Counted from the stretch's first letter, positions 1 through 6,667 are shown. The stretch is 10,910 bases of DNA from Planctomycetia bacterium (GCA_022616395.1 JAKEEV010001246.1:1-10910); one strand, 5' to 3'. Program-made: numbers and translations. The notes: generated by a model not told the origin, from the sequence alone.

Positions 1-1074
1 ATTGTCATCATCACGGGAAGCAGTGGGCTGATTGGAGCCGCGGCCGGTTCGCGGCTTGATCGCATGTACGAAGCGATCGGGTTCGACCGGCCGGGCGCGC
101 CGCACCCTCCCGCGGAAGTCGAATGCATCGACTTCGACGTGACTTCAGACGAGAGCGTTCGAGATGGATTGCGGAAAGTGCGCGAGAGGCACGGAGACCG
201 AATCGCATCCGTGATTCACCTCGCGGCGTACTACGACTTCAAGGGAGAACCGAGCGATCAGTACGAAGCGATCACCGTTCGAGGAACCGAACGGCTGCTC
301 CGCGGGCTGAAAGACTTCCGGGTCGAGCAGTTTGTCTTCTCCAGCACGATGCTTGTTCACGCTCCGTGCGAGCCGGGTCAGAAGATCAACGAAGACTGGC
401 CGATTCACCCGACGTGGCCGTACCCGGAATCGAAGGTCCGGGCGGAGAATGTCATCCGCGCTGAACGCGGAAACATCCCGGTTGTCATGCTCCGGATGGC
501 GGGCGTCTACGACGATCTGTGCCACTCGATCCCAATCGCCAATCAGATTCAGCGCATCTACGAACAGCGATTCACCAGTCACTTCTACCCCGCGTCCAAA
601 GCTCGCGGGCAGGCGTTCGTTCACCTCACTGACCTGGTGGATGTATTCCCGCGCCTGATCGAACGGCGCGCTCAACTCCCGCCAGAAACGGTCCTGCTGA
701 TCGGAGAACCAGAGACTGTGCCTTACGGAGAGTTGCAAGCGACTCTCGGCCGGTTGATTCACGGAAAACCGTGGACGACTTATCGCGTACCGAAGGCGCT
801 TGCCAAAGTCGGAGCGTGGGTCCAGGATCATCTGCCGTTCGGCGGCGAGTCATTCATCAAGCCGTGGATGATCGACCGGGCCGAGGATCACTACGAACTG
901 GACATCAGCCGCGCGCGCACCTTACTCGGGTGGGAACCGCGGCTGAACCTTCGGGGCACCTTACCCCTGATGGTGGACGCCCTGAAGCGCGATCCGGTCA
1001 GGTGGTACCAAGAGAACAAGCTCGAACTCCCGAAGGCGCTCCCACAGTTGGCCGCAGCAGGGGCCGAACGCTGA
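1..1074 (+). CDS. NAD-dependent epimerase/dehydratase (extended SDR), 5'-truncated by window edge
   Basis: Nucleotide-sugar-epimerase-type extended short-chain dehydrogenase/reductase, expected to bind NAD(P) and act in the cytoplasm; the substrate is not predictable. The frame is open from base 1, and the residues before the first in-window ATG (base 64) contain the Rossmann motif TGSSGLIG at bases 13-36. The true start is therefore upstream of the window and the ATG at 64 is internal. The catalytic YxxxK is YPESK at bases 421-435, the catalytic-Ser region is FSSTM near 337, and HLAAYYD near 220 matches the typical beta-4 segment. The C-terminal half has the usual substrate-domain pattern, ending in a DISRARTLLGWEP segment (bases 901-942) as in epimerases. 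The stop TGA is at 1072-1074. A 14-base gap and a good ribosome binding site lead to the VKOR-like gene, so they are probably co-transcribed. At least 357 residues, close to full family length. Confidence 0.88.
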   Translation: MVIITGSSGLIGAAAGSRLDRMYEAIGFDRPGAPHPPAEVECIDFDVTSDESVRDGLRKVRERHGDRIASVIHLAAYYDFKGEPSDQYEAITVRGTERLLRGLKDFRVEQFVFSSTMLVHAPCEPGQKINEDWPIHPTWPYPESKVRAENVIRAERGNIPVVMLRMAGVYDDLCHSIPIANQIQRIYEQRFTSHFYPASKARGQAFVHLTDLVDVFPRLIERRAQLPPETVLLIGEPETVPYGELQATLGRLIHGKPWTTYRVPKALAKVGAWVQDHLPFGGESFIKPWMIDRAEDHYELDISRARTLLGWEPRLNLRGTLPLMVDALKRDPVRWYQENKLELPKALPQLAAAGAER

Positions 1075-1088
1075 CTTCGGAGTGAATC

Positions 1089-1682
1089 ATGCCTGACCGC
1101 GACCCGAACACACCGCCGGGATGGAGCTACAACCCCGCGTCCTGGCCGCAGCGGCTTCCGATCATCATCGCCGCGGTGATCGGATTCGCGATTGCGATGT
1201 ATTTGGCTCTCTACCAGTGGCGCGTGTTCGATACGGTGTACGAGCCGTTCTTCGGAAACGACAGCCACGTCATTCTTCGCGAATCGGCCGTGTCCCAGCA
1301 TTCGCGCGCGATCTTCGGTGTGCCGGATGCCTTCCTCGGCGCACTCGGTTACCTCGCGGATGCAATCGCGGGCGCAATTGGCGGAGTGCGCCGGTGGAAG
1401 ACAATGCCGTGGTTGGTGGTGCTCTTCGGTATCTTCGTCGGTCCGCTTGGAGCAATCAGCGTTCTGCTTGTGATTCTTCAACCGTTCAGCGGCGGGTGGT
1501 GTACGCTGTGCCTGCTCATGGCTGTGATTTCGGTCGTGATGATCGGACCGGCGATGGATGAGGTGCTGGCAAGCCTTCAGTATGTGCGCGCGGAACAGCG
1601 CGCCGGACGGTCGGCTTGGCGGGCATTCTGGGGCTTGGGCGAGCGACAACCGGCTCCGCAACTGGGAATGACGAGGGAGTGA
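1089..1682 (+). CDS. VKOR-like (vitamin K epoxide reductase family) membrane protein
   Basis: A 197-residue integral membrane protein resembling bacterial VKOR, which reoxidises DsbA-like partners using quinone. About four membrane segments are visible: residues 22-43, 76-99, 105-131 and 136-158. The CxxC active site is WCTLC (C138, C141) at the start of the last helix, where VKOR enzymes carry it. These are the only two cysteines in the protein. The segment that normally holds the two periplasmic loop cysteines (residues ~47-75, with VYEPFFGND) has none, so electron relay to a partner by the usual four-cysteine route is not possible as written. Start ATG is preceded by GGAG with a 6-base spacing. 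It lies between the epimerase and the SPW gene, only 4 bases from the latter. The family assignment is fairly firm from the PFFG, GALGYL and CxxC layout; activity is uncertain. Confidence 0.82.
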   Translation: MPDRDPNTPPGWSYNPASWPQRLPIIIAAVIGFAIAMYLALYQWRVFDTVYEPFFGNDSHVILRESAVSQHSRAIFGVPDAFLGALGYLADAIAGAIGGVRRWKTMPWLVVLFGIFVGPLGAISVLLVILQPFSGGWCTLCLLMAVISVVMIGPAMDEVLASLQYVRAEQRAGRSAWRAFWGLGERQPAPQLGMTRE

Positions 1683-1686
1683 GATC

Positions 1687-2055
1687 GTGTGGGCGCAACT
1701 CGTCGCATTCGCGCTGGGAGTGTGGCTGACGGCCGCGCCACAGACATTGGGCTACACCGGCCCGGCGCGCGTGAACGATCACATCTTCGGGCCGCTCGCT
1801 GCGACCGTCGGCTTGATCGCGGCATTCCAGGTTACGCGGTCCGTGCGCTGGTTGAATTTGCCGTTTGGGATGTGGTTGGGTCTGGCCCCGTGGCTGTTTG
1901 GCTACGGATGGCCAGAATTGGTGAACAGCACACTCGTCGGCTTGGCGCTGACCGGGCTGGCGTGTGTTCGCGGAACGGTTGAGAGAGCATTCGGGGGCGG
2001 CTGGCAAGCGCTCTGGACTCCCGATGCGACCCACGAAGCGGCCCCGACCGCGTGA
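1687..2055 (+). CDS. SPW-repeat family small membrane protein
   Basis: A 122-residue membrane protein with two tandem copies of the SPW-type repeat (PF03779): ALGVWLTAAPQTLGY (residues 9-23) and GMWLGLAPWLFGY (about 61-73). Each is followed by a polar loop with a conserved Asn (ND or VNS) and a second hydrophobic helix. The signature tripeptide appears as AAP and APW rather than SPW. Four membrane helices are predicted by eye, with a short soluble tail. Function of the family is unknown. Start is GTG at 1687, four bases after the VKOR-like stop; an AGGGAG ribosome binding site overlaps that stop region with 7-base spacing, which suggests translational coupling. The shared operon suggests a joint envelope role for the three genes, which is inference. 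The codon context does not favour another start. Confidence 0.82.
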   Translation: MWAQLVAFALGVWLTAAPQTLGYTGPARVNDHIFGPLAATVGLIAAFQVTRSVRWLNLPFGMWLGLAPWLFGYGWPELVNSTLVGLALTGLACVRGTVERAFGGGWQALWTPDATHEAAPTA

Positions 2056-2059
2056 GTCG

Positions 2060-2107
2060 GGCAGGCATCTTGCCTGTCAGAAGCAATGACAGGCAAGATG
2101 CCTGTCC
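2060..2107. repeat. Nested inverted repeat between convergent genes (possible bidirectional terminator)
   Basis: Left arm CAGGCATCTTGCCTGTCA (2062-2079) and right arm TGACAGGCAAGATGCCTG (2087-2104) are perfect 18-base complements around a 7-base loop. Each arm is itself a small hairpin (CAGGCA-TCT-TGCCTG), so the element can fold as one long stem or a pair of short ones. The pairing continues with one bulge to GG/CC at the outer edges. It fills most of the 71-base gap between the SPW gene stop and the stop of the converging gene, so it would sit in the 3' end of both transcripts. There is no T-run, so termination by the intrinsic mechanism is not shown. I recognise this motif as a kind dispersed in Gemmata-like genomes, which is recall, not a search. 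Confidence 0.75.
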
Positions 2108-2126
2108 TACGAAGACCAGGGCGGGT

Positions 2127-2552
2127 TCAGGCCGCATCGGACGCCTTGATAAGGCGTTCCAGTTTCGCCAGCAGTGTCTTGCGGTTGCGGTGGGCGCGTT
2201 CGTACTCCGCGACTCGGCTCAGTTCGTCTTTCGACAACCCATTGGCTTTTTCCAGCACGTCGGGAATGGTCAGCTCATCGTACTCCGCGATCGGCACTTC
2301 CAACCCCGGCTCGAACGCGGGCGCAGCGGCCGGTGTGGCCTCGCTCTCGAGTTCTGTCAGGGCATCGGTCATGTCTTCGAGTGCTTCGTCGCGTGTCATC
2401 GTGTCGGAGATGTCCGTATCGGAGTCCACGTTCTGCTCGTCGCCGGCTGGCTCGTAAGGGTTGCCGTGAGCGGAATCTCCGTCGCGCATGTCGGTGTCGT
2501 TCCGCGCGCTGCGCTGGGGTTGCGGATGGGGGGTGTTGAGTTCTTTGACCAT
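2127..2552 (-). CDS. Acidic hypothetical protein with a conserved-looking C-terminal helical motif
   Basis: A 141-residue soluble protein from the ATG at 2552, not assigned to a named enzyme family. The N-terminal ~75 residues are low-complexity, rich in Asp, Glu, Thr and Pro, and probably disordered. The C-terminal ~50 residues (YDELTIPDVLEKANGLS to the end, including EYERAHRNRKTLLAKLERL) look like two amphipathic helices. A similar short motif, as I recall it, ends small proteins in actinobacteria and other phyla. Two starts compete. GTG at 2573 overlaps the upstream SDR stop by four bases (GTGA) but lacks a ribosome binding site. ATG at 2552 has GAGGA seven bases upstream and is preferred. 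Using the GTG adds seven residues. It is the last gene of the AI-2E/SDR run and ends at the nested hairpin. Confidence 0.72.
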   Translation of the reverse strand: MVKELNTPHPQPQRSARNDTDMRDGDSAHGNPYEPAGDEQNVDSDTDISDTMTRDEALEDMTDALTELESEATPAAAPAFEPGLEVPIAEYDELTIPDVLEKANGLSKDELSRVAEYERAHRNRKTLLAKLERLIKASDAA

Positions 2553-2569
2553 CGTGGGTTCCTCTTCGC

Positions 2570-3613
2570 TCACGTCCGCGAAACTGGTAAGGGCGGGGGC
2601 ACGTCCGCAGCGTGAAGTTCATTGTTTTGAGCAGCAGCTCGATCCGTGAGGGTCGTCACTGTATCGGATAACTGCCCGCGACTGTCTCGACCCTTCGCCA
2701 CCGCGGTGCCGATGCCGCCCGCTTCGGGCAAGGCTTGCCGATTCACGCACGAGAAAATTGCTGACATCAAGTTCGGACACAACCCCTGAGTCGCGACCGC
2801 GAGCTTCGCGGGCAGACCGAGTACAACTTCCGCATCCCCGCGCGCGCAGGCGGCGAGAATCTTGCACGCGGCCGTCTCAGCGCTCATCGAGAAGCCAGGG
2901 ATTGCACTCCCAAGCGCAAACCACGCGTACTCTTCCTCGTGTCGGCCCTTGAACTCCGCATTCAGGTGGCTGCCGGTGCGCATCAAGCCGGGGCAAACAG
3001 TCGTGACCACGATTCCGTGGCGGGCCAACTCCACTCGTAAGCCCTCAGACAGCCCGACGAGCGCGAACTTGCTCGCCGTGTATGGAAGCAAGTGAGGCAC
3101 CGCGATCTTTCCGCCGATCGACGAAATATTCACGATGCGCCCGGCCGCGCGGGCCTTCATCTCCGGCACCACTTCCAGAATCGTGTAGAGGGCGGCCCAG
3201 AAGTGCGTTTGAAGCGCTTGCTCGAAGTCCTCTTCCAGCATCTCCTCCATCGGACCGACTCGAATCACTCCGGCGTTGTTGACAAGCACATCGAGGGGGC
3301 CATTGCGCTGCCGGGCCACCGCGATGAACTCACGCACGCGGTCGCGCTCGGTCACGTCGCATTCAATCGCGACAACGCGCGCCCCGCGCGCGGCCAGATC
3401 ACCGACCGCGCGCGCCAACTCATTCGCATCCCGACTACAGATCGAAAGCCGCGCACCCGCGTCGGCGAGTTGCCGGGCCAGCACCAACCCCAATCCACGC
3501 GAACCGCCAGTTATCACGACGTGTTTGTTGTGGAAGTCGTAGCGAGGCTTCAGAGCGCGATACATAAGGTATCCACCAACACCAAGTGCCCCAAGCAAAA
3601 GCGTGCGATTCAT
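2570..3613 (-). CDS. Membrane-anchored classical SDR family oxidoreductase
   Basis: A 347-residue NAD(P)-dependent dehydrogenase of the classical short-chain type. Residues 3-20 (LLLGALGVGGYLMYRAL region) form a single hydrophobic N-terminal anchor. Then come the cofactor motif TGGSRGLG (35-42), acidic CDVTERD after beta-3, NNAG (112-115), the catalytic Ser in NISS (164-165), and YxxxK as YTASK (Y178, K182), followed by CPGLMRTG. The C-terminal ~100 residues are longer than a minimal 250-residue SDR and less typical, ending in a Pro-rich tail. Start chosen at ATG 3613 because GGAGGG lies five bases upstream; the frame stays open to 3790 but that extension is Arg/Pro-rich shadow sequence. Substrate unknown. 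It follows the AI-2E gene by 85 bases and touches the next gene, so the three may form one unit. Confidence 0.88.
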   Translation of the reverse strand: MNRTLLLGALGVGGYLMYRALKPRYDFHNKHVVITGGSRGLGLVLARQLADAGARLSICSRDANELARAVGDLAARGARVVAIECDVTERDRVREFIAVARQRNGPLDVLVNNAGVIRVGPMEEMLEEDFEQALQTHFWAALYTILEVVPEMKARAAGRIVNISSIGGKIAVPHLLPYTASKFALVGLSEGLRVELARHGIVVTTVCPGLMRTGSHLNAEFKGRHEEEYAWFALGSAIPGFSMSAETAACKILAACARGDAEVVLGLPAKLAVATQGLCPNLMSAIFSCVNRQALPEAGGIGTAVAKGRDSRGQLSDTVTTLTDRAAAQNNELHAADVPPPLPVSRT

Positions 3614-3698
3614 GATTACCCTCCAAAAAGCGCATCTCCATTCTGCCTTGATCGTGTCTGGATCTCGAAGAATGTCTCGTTCGGCTCTTTTGAGGCAG

Positions 3699-4802
3699 TC
3701 AGGTCGGTGCAGGTGAGGCCGTCTTGGGCACACCTTCGGACCGGGCAGCGACGGGAATGCCGTCAGAGGCCCGGTGTCGCCAGACATCAATCAAAGCGAC
3801 AGTGACAACCAACACGCACGGCCCAAGCACCATTCCCGAAACACCGAAGACCGCCAGACCGCCGATAAACGCGAGCAGAGTCGGGACAGGATGCATCCGC
3901 ATCCGGTCGCCGGCGACGCACGCGTAAAGGTAGTTGCACACCGGGCCGCCCATGAGCACTCCCCAGGTGACCAGAGCGATAGCCGCTCCCCAGCGGTCGA
4001 CTGTCACCAGGTACACTGCCGCCGGGAGCCAGACCAGAAACGCGCCGACAAACGGCAGGACGCTGAGTACGAACATCACCACGCCCCACAACACCGGGGC
4101 CGGCAAGCCGAGCGCCCAGAACATCAAACCCCCCGTGGCGGCCTGGAGGACGGATGTCAACAAGGTGCCGTAAACGGTGGCGTGAATCGCATCCTCGGCT
4201 CGGCCGATGATCCGATCGGATCCATCTGGTGCAAGCGGAATCAGGCTACGGACGCCGGCCAGCAGATGGTGGCGATCATGGAAACAGAAGAACAAGACGA
4301 ACACCGCGACAAGCGCCTGCACCAGTCCACCCAGTGCTCCCTGAACGAAGCCAAGTGTCCGTGCGGCCAGTTGCCCAATCAGTTCTCGCACTCGCGCCTC
4401 AATCTCGGCTGCCTCGAGTTGCGCGATCCATTCGCCCAGATAGGGCACGCGGGCCACTACTTCCCGCCATTTGCCGTCCGAAGTCTGCTCGCGGACTGTG
4501 TCGGCGGCTCGCGTGGTCTCCGCGGCAAGTTGGGCGGCGACAAGAGCGACGGGGATCGCGATCACGAGAACGACAATCGCCGTACTGAGTCCGGCCGCCC
4601 AGTTCGGATTTTTCACCACCCGCGCGATCCGGCGATGGAGGGGAAGGCCGACGAGAGCCAGAGCAACGGCCCACGTTACACCGGGAAGAAATGGAGCGAC
4701 GAGCAGGTAACACAGGTACACGCCAACCACTGTCAAACCCGCCAGCGCCGCAATTCGCGGCCACTCGGAGCGGATCGAGCGATCGGGTCGCGTGTGAGTC
4801 AT
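3699..4802 (-). CDS. AI-2E family transporter (PF01594-type membrane protein)
   Basis: A 367-residue polytopic membrane protein with the layout of the AI-2E/UPF0118 family. A pair of N-terminal helices (ALAGLTVVGVYLCYLLVAPF and the following VTWAVALALVG), a third (LSTAIVVLVIAIPVALVAAQ), and a ~70-residue charged helical soluble stretch come first. A C-terminal block of four to five helices follows, with the characteristic GLPAPVLWGVVMFVLSVLPFVG region and a final GMVLGPCVLVVTVAL. The family includes the disputed autoinducer-2 exporter and several Na+/H+ antiporters, so the solute here cannot be named. Start is ATG 4802, with GGAG six bases upstream; an in-frame alternative 11 codons earlier has weaker support. 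Length fits the family (about 340-380). Upstream lies a large inverted repeat, downstream the SDR gene. Confidence 0.87.
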   Translation of the reverse strand: MTHTRPDRSIRSEWPRIAALAGLTVVGVYLCYLLVAPFLPGVTWAVALALVGLPLHRRIARVVKNPNWAAGLSTAIVVLVIAIPVALVAAQLAAETTRAADTVREQTSDGKWREVVARVPYLGEWIAQLEAAEIEARVRELIGQLAARTLGFVQGALGGLVQALVAVFVLFFCFHDRHHLLAGVRSLIPLAPDGSDRIIGRAEDAIHATVYGTLLTSVLQAATGGLMFWALGLPAPVLWGVVMFVLSVLPFVGAFLVWLPAAVYLVTVDRWGAAIALVTWGVLMGGPVCNYLYACVAGDRMRMHPVPTLLAFIGGLAVFGVSGMVLGPCVLVVTVALIDVWRHRASDGIPVAARSEGVPKTASPAPT

Positions 4803-4860
4803 TACCAACTCCGTTTGTCGGCACGAATCATTCAAGTGGGCTGTGCTGAGGGTGAACTTC

Positions 4861-4941
4861 CAACGCTCCCTCGCGGTCGCGGCTCGTTGGGTCGTTGAGA
4901 TGGCAGTGGAGAAACGAGCCGCGACCGCGAGGGAGCGGTTG
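4861..4941. repeat. Long perfect inverted repeat (25-bp arms, 24-base loop)
   Basis: Arms CGCTCCCTCGCGGTCGCGG... at 4864-4888 and its exact 25-base complement at 4913-4937 flank a 24-base loop. With a single-base bulge the pairing extends to CAAC/GTTG at 4861 and 4941. The stem is very GC-rich and would form a very stable RNA or cruciform. It lies between the 3' end of the small charged gene (stop at 4962) and the start of the AI-2E gene, both minus strand, so it could end transcription of the former or form a leader for the latter. I recall this motif as a dispersed Gemmata-type repeat; the copy number cannot be seen from one window. Confidence 0.8.
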
Positions 4942-4961
4942 CTTATCTACTCGCGGCGAAT

Positions 4962-5132
4962 TCACTCGTTATCTTGAGCCTTTTTCTCATCGTCCTTCTT
5001 GTCGCGCTGCTCGTCCCGCTGCTCATTGGGTTTGGGCTTCTTTGTCGCGGTGCGCAGGTCGTCTCGCGGGCGCGCCTGTTGTGAACCCGTGTCGTGTGTA
5101 TTCTGCCTGCCCTTGTCTCGTTGATCGGACAT
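4962..5132 (-). CDS. Small, highly charged hydrophilin-like hypothetical protein
   Basis: A 56-residue protein almost without hydrophobic residues. It is rich in Lys, Arg, Asp, Glu, Gln and Asn, with a repetitive tail (EQRDEQRDKKDDEKKAQDNE). No known domain is recognised. The composition resembles hydrophilins or small stress-induced disordered proteins, but that is analogy only. Translation is supported by ATG at 5132 preceded by AGGAG with seven-base spacing, while longer in-frame starts lack such a site and read through sequence that does not look coding. It is monocistronic by position: a long inverted repeat follows its stop, and its upstream region contains an SDR relic in the opposite direction. 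It is short, so confidence is moderate. Confidence 0.6.
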   Translation of the reverse strand: MSDQRDKGRQNTHDTGSQQARPRDDLRTATKKPKPNEQRDEQRDKKDDEKKAQDNE

Positions 5133-5212
5133 GATGGATCTCCTCTCGTGTCGCATTCCCGGAGGTTGTGGTGCAACACTGGTGCCGTCGGAAGGCCAGA
5201 CCCGAACGGAAA

Positions 5213-5318
5213 TCGTCACAGCCGCAAGAAGTTGCTCCGGGGTTTGTGTTCTTCGCATCGGAAGCAGACAGCAGCTACATCAACGGCGAGATTCTCACTC
5301 TCCATCGGTGGCGAAGTC
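5213..5318 (+). pseudogene. Relic of the C-terminus of an SDR family oxidoreductase
   Basis: The plus-strand frame at 5219-5302 reads QPQEVAPGFVFFASEADSSY followed by INGEILTL. This is the end of the classical SDR fold, which in intact enzymes reads QPEEVAPxxVFLAS..SSYITGEVL and closes with GG. Skipping one base (5303) moves to a frame that reads IGGEVRG, completing the family ending, so a one-base insertion explains the break. No catalytic Tyr/Lys, NNAG or cofactor motif lies upstream, where the small charged gene runs the other way. It is therefore a stranded 3' fragment. It is not part of the intact SDR at 2570-3613, whose C-terminus differs. Confidence 0.65.
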
Positions 5319-5986
5319 CGCGGGATGGTACGGGTGCTGCCAAACTCAGCTATCCGCGATGCTCGACGGCCGAGCGGTCCGACTGCTTCCCGGCGGAACA
5401 ATCCGGCGCGCAAATTGCAGTTTTTCTCATTCGGGATACGGCTTCAGGGTCGGGTTCCGTGATCCCGCGCTGTTTCCCTCGGGATTACGCTCGGTCCGGC
5501 TGACCCGGACATCGCGACACCAACTGTTGATGTTCCGCCGAGCGAGTGACGGCCGAACCGCTGTCGCCGTTCCTCGCCCGGCGTGATTTCGCGGACAATC
5601 CCCCTCGCAAGCCAATAAATAGCCTCCGAGGGCAATCGCGTTATGCGCCGGGCTGTGAACTGCGGTGGGGGATGAAATCGGAATCAGAATTTGGCTCGAT
5701 GGCTCAATCGCTGGCGGATTTTGCTTGAACTGGCTCTCGCTTGTGATGACCTACAGCGGATGTGGAACACACCTCATCCAGAGGACAACTGCGACACACA
5801 CGCAAGACGAACTGCCGACCGGACTCGCAGTGGTTAAACACCGGTTCGGGGTCGAACGGAACAACGCGTTGTGCGCCCAACTCAACGGGTCAGCGCTTCA
5901 GCGCTGTGAAGCGGTTGCATTGCACACGGCACAACGCTCACCTGTGCGCATCGGAATGAAAGCTCCACACTCGCGAGGCTACGCCC
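5319..5986. other. Intergenic stretch with no convincing gene
   Basis: About 670 bases in which no frame has both a supported start and protein-like composition. The frames that stay open are Arg/Ser/Pro-rich and typical of shadows in GC-rich DNA. A short perfect dyad CAGCGCT-TC-AGCGCTG lies at 5891-5906, about 80 bases before the next gene; it might be an operator or a chance palindrome. The 3' end carries the leader of the gene at 5987. No promoter can be named with confidence. Confidence 0.5.
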
Positions 5987-6346
5987 ATGACGGACACGAA
6001 CAACTCCACGACAACCACGATGACCGATGTGAAGACGGCAACCCACACGCCGACTTCCGAGTTCCCGTTGCAACGACCGCACCCGGATTGGGACAGCGAC
6101 GTGAATGCCAAACTTGGCGTTGTGCTGCTCCAACTTCAGCGAGCGGCGGAAGCGGTGGACGAGTTTGTCGACCAGAACGATATTCCAGCCGGGATGATTC
6201 GGGAGGGTGGGGAAGAGTTCGCCGAACGGCTGAGGTTCGTTTCGCGCCTCATCCAGGAACAACTCTGCTTCATCGGTGGCTCACGCTACATGACCAACGA
6301 GGAACACGCCCGCTGGCTGGCTGGAGAGCAGGTCTTCAACTGGTGA
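5987..6346 (+). CDS. Hypothetical protein, 119 aa
   Basis: No family recognised. The first ~30 residues are Thr/Asn-rich and polar (NNSTTTTMTDVKTATHTPTS), probably disordered. Residues ~37-70 form an amphipathic helix (DVNAKLGVVLLQLQRAAEAV), and the remainder looks helical with a compact end EEHARWLAGEQVFNW. Single Cys, no signal peptide, no membrane segment. Third-base GC is high and codon use matches the firm genes nearby. ATG 5987 has GAGG eight bases upstream. The gene converges on the zinc-ribbon-like gene, with a hairpin in the 67-base gap. It appears monocistronic. A longer overlapping frame (from 5665) is Arg/His-rich and rejected in its favour. Confidence 0.68.
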   Translation: MTDTNNSTTTTMTDVKTATHTPTSEFPLQRPHPDWDSDVNAKLGVVLLQLQRAAEAVDEFVDQNDIPAGMIREGGEEFAERLRFVSRLIQEQLCFIGGSRYMTNEEHARWLAGEQVFNW

Positions 6347-6363
6347 CTTCTCAATTCGAGAAA

Positions 6364-6396
6364 CGAAACAGGCTGAGATCACTCCCAGCCTGTTCG
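6364..6396. terminator. Hairpin between convergent genes, putative bidirectional terminator
   Basis: AACAGGCTG (6367-6375) pairs perfectly with CAGCCTGTT (6386-6394) around a 10-base loop. Outer CG pairs extend the stem with one bulged A. It lies between the stops at 6346 (plus) and 6414 (minus), the usual place for a shared terminator. There is no clear T-run on either strand, so the mechanism is uncertain. Confidence 0.55.
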
Positions 6397-6413
6397 CGTT
6401 CCCGCGTGGGATG

Positions 6414-6641
6414 TTAAGAGGAGCTTGTCTCGTCGGGCAGAAGTTGGTCGGGGTGCGACAAGTCCACTTCCTCCTGGCCCGCGAAGTAGCATCGCATGCG
6501 CTGGCCGCAACATACGGGCCACCCCTCGCGCCTGTAACGAAGCAGATCGTCGGCGGTGAACAATTCAGTCTGACCGCATGTCCGACACCGAGACACAAAC
6601 ATCTGCGGTTTTTGGGGAGGAGTGGGAGCGGACTCGACCAT
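6414..6641 (-). CDS. Small cysteine-rich, zinc-ribbon-like protein
   Basis: A 75-residue soluble protein with CxxC (C19-R-T-C22) and, about 20 residues on, a CC pair (C44-C45) plus C51. The spacing suggests a small zinc ribbon, in which the two knuckles flank TELFTADDLLRYRREGW. No enzyme signature is present, and the Pro-rich start and Ser-rich end are probably disordered. Zinc binding is inferred from the cysteine spacing only. ATG 6641 is preceded by GAGGTG with five-base spacing. It starts 26 bases after the receiver gene stop in the same direction, so the two are probably co-transcribed. Whether it is a regulatory partner of the receiver is not shown. Confidence 0.72.
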   Translation of the reverse strand: MVESAPTPPQKPQMFVSRCRTCGQTELFTADDLLRYRREGWPVCCGQRMRCYFAGQEEVDLSHPDQLLPDETSSS

Positions 6642-6667
6642 CAGAACACCTCACGGGGGATTTTAGC

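Noticed and set aside
891..1661. 256-residue minus-strand open frame opposite the VKOR-like gene
   Set aside because: Arg/His/Glu-rich without domain or ribosome binding site; the plus strand holds the VKOR-like gene and the epimerase end.
2052..2615. 187-residue plus-strand frame running through the nested hairpin repeat
   Set aside because: It is translated repeat plus the antisense of the acidic hypothetical gene; no independent start signal.
3614..3790. N-terminal extension of the membrane-anchored SDR to an ATG at 3790
   Set aside because: The extension overlaps the AI-2E gene end and lacks SDR features; ATG 3613 has a strong GGAGGG site and starts a hydrophobic anchor.
3774..4898. 374-residue open frame on the plus strand opposite the AI-2E gene
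   Set aside because: Its composition (His, Gln, Asp, Arg-rich, no domain) is that of an antisense shadow, and the minus strand carries clear family motifs over the same bases.
5444..5635. 63-residue minus-strand frame with a plausible-looking start segment (AIYWLARGIVREITPG)
   Set aside because: It requires a TTG start without a ribosome binding site, and the second half is not protein-like.
5891..5906. CAGCGCT-TC-AGCGCTG dyad as an operator
   Set aside because: A 7-bp dyad in GC-rich DNA is expected by chance and no promoter elements are placed next to it.
5665..6417. 250-residue plus-strand open frame overlapping the gene at 5987
   Set aside because: Arg/His/Gly-rich composition with no ribosome binding site; the frame at 5987 has better codon use and start.
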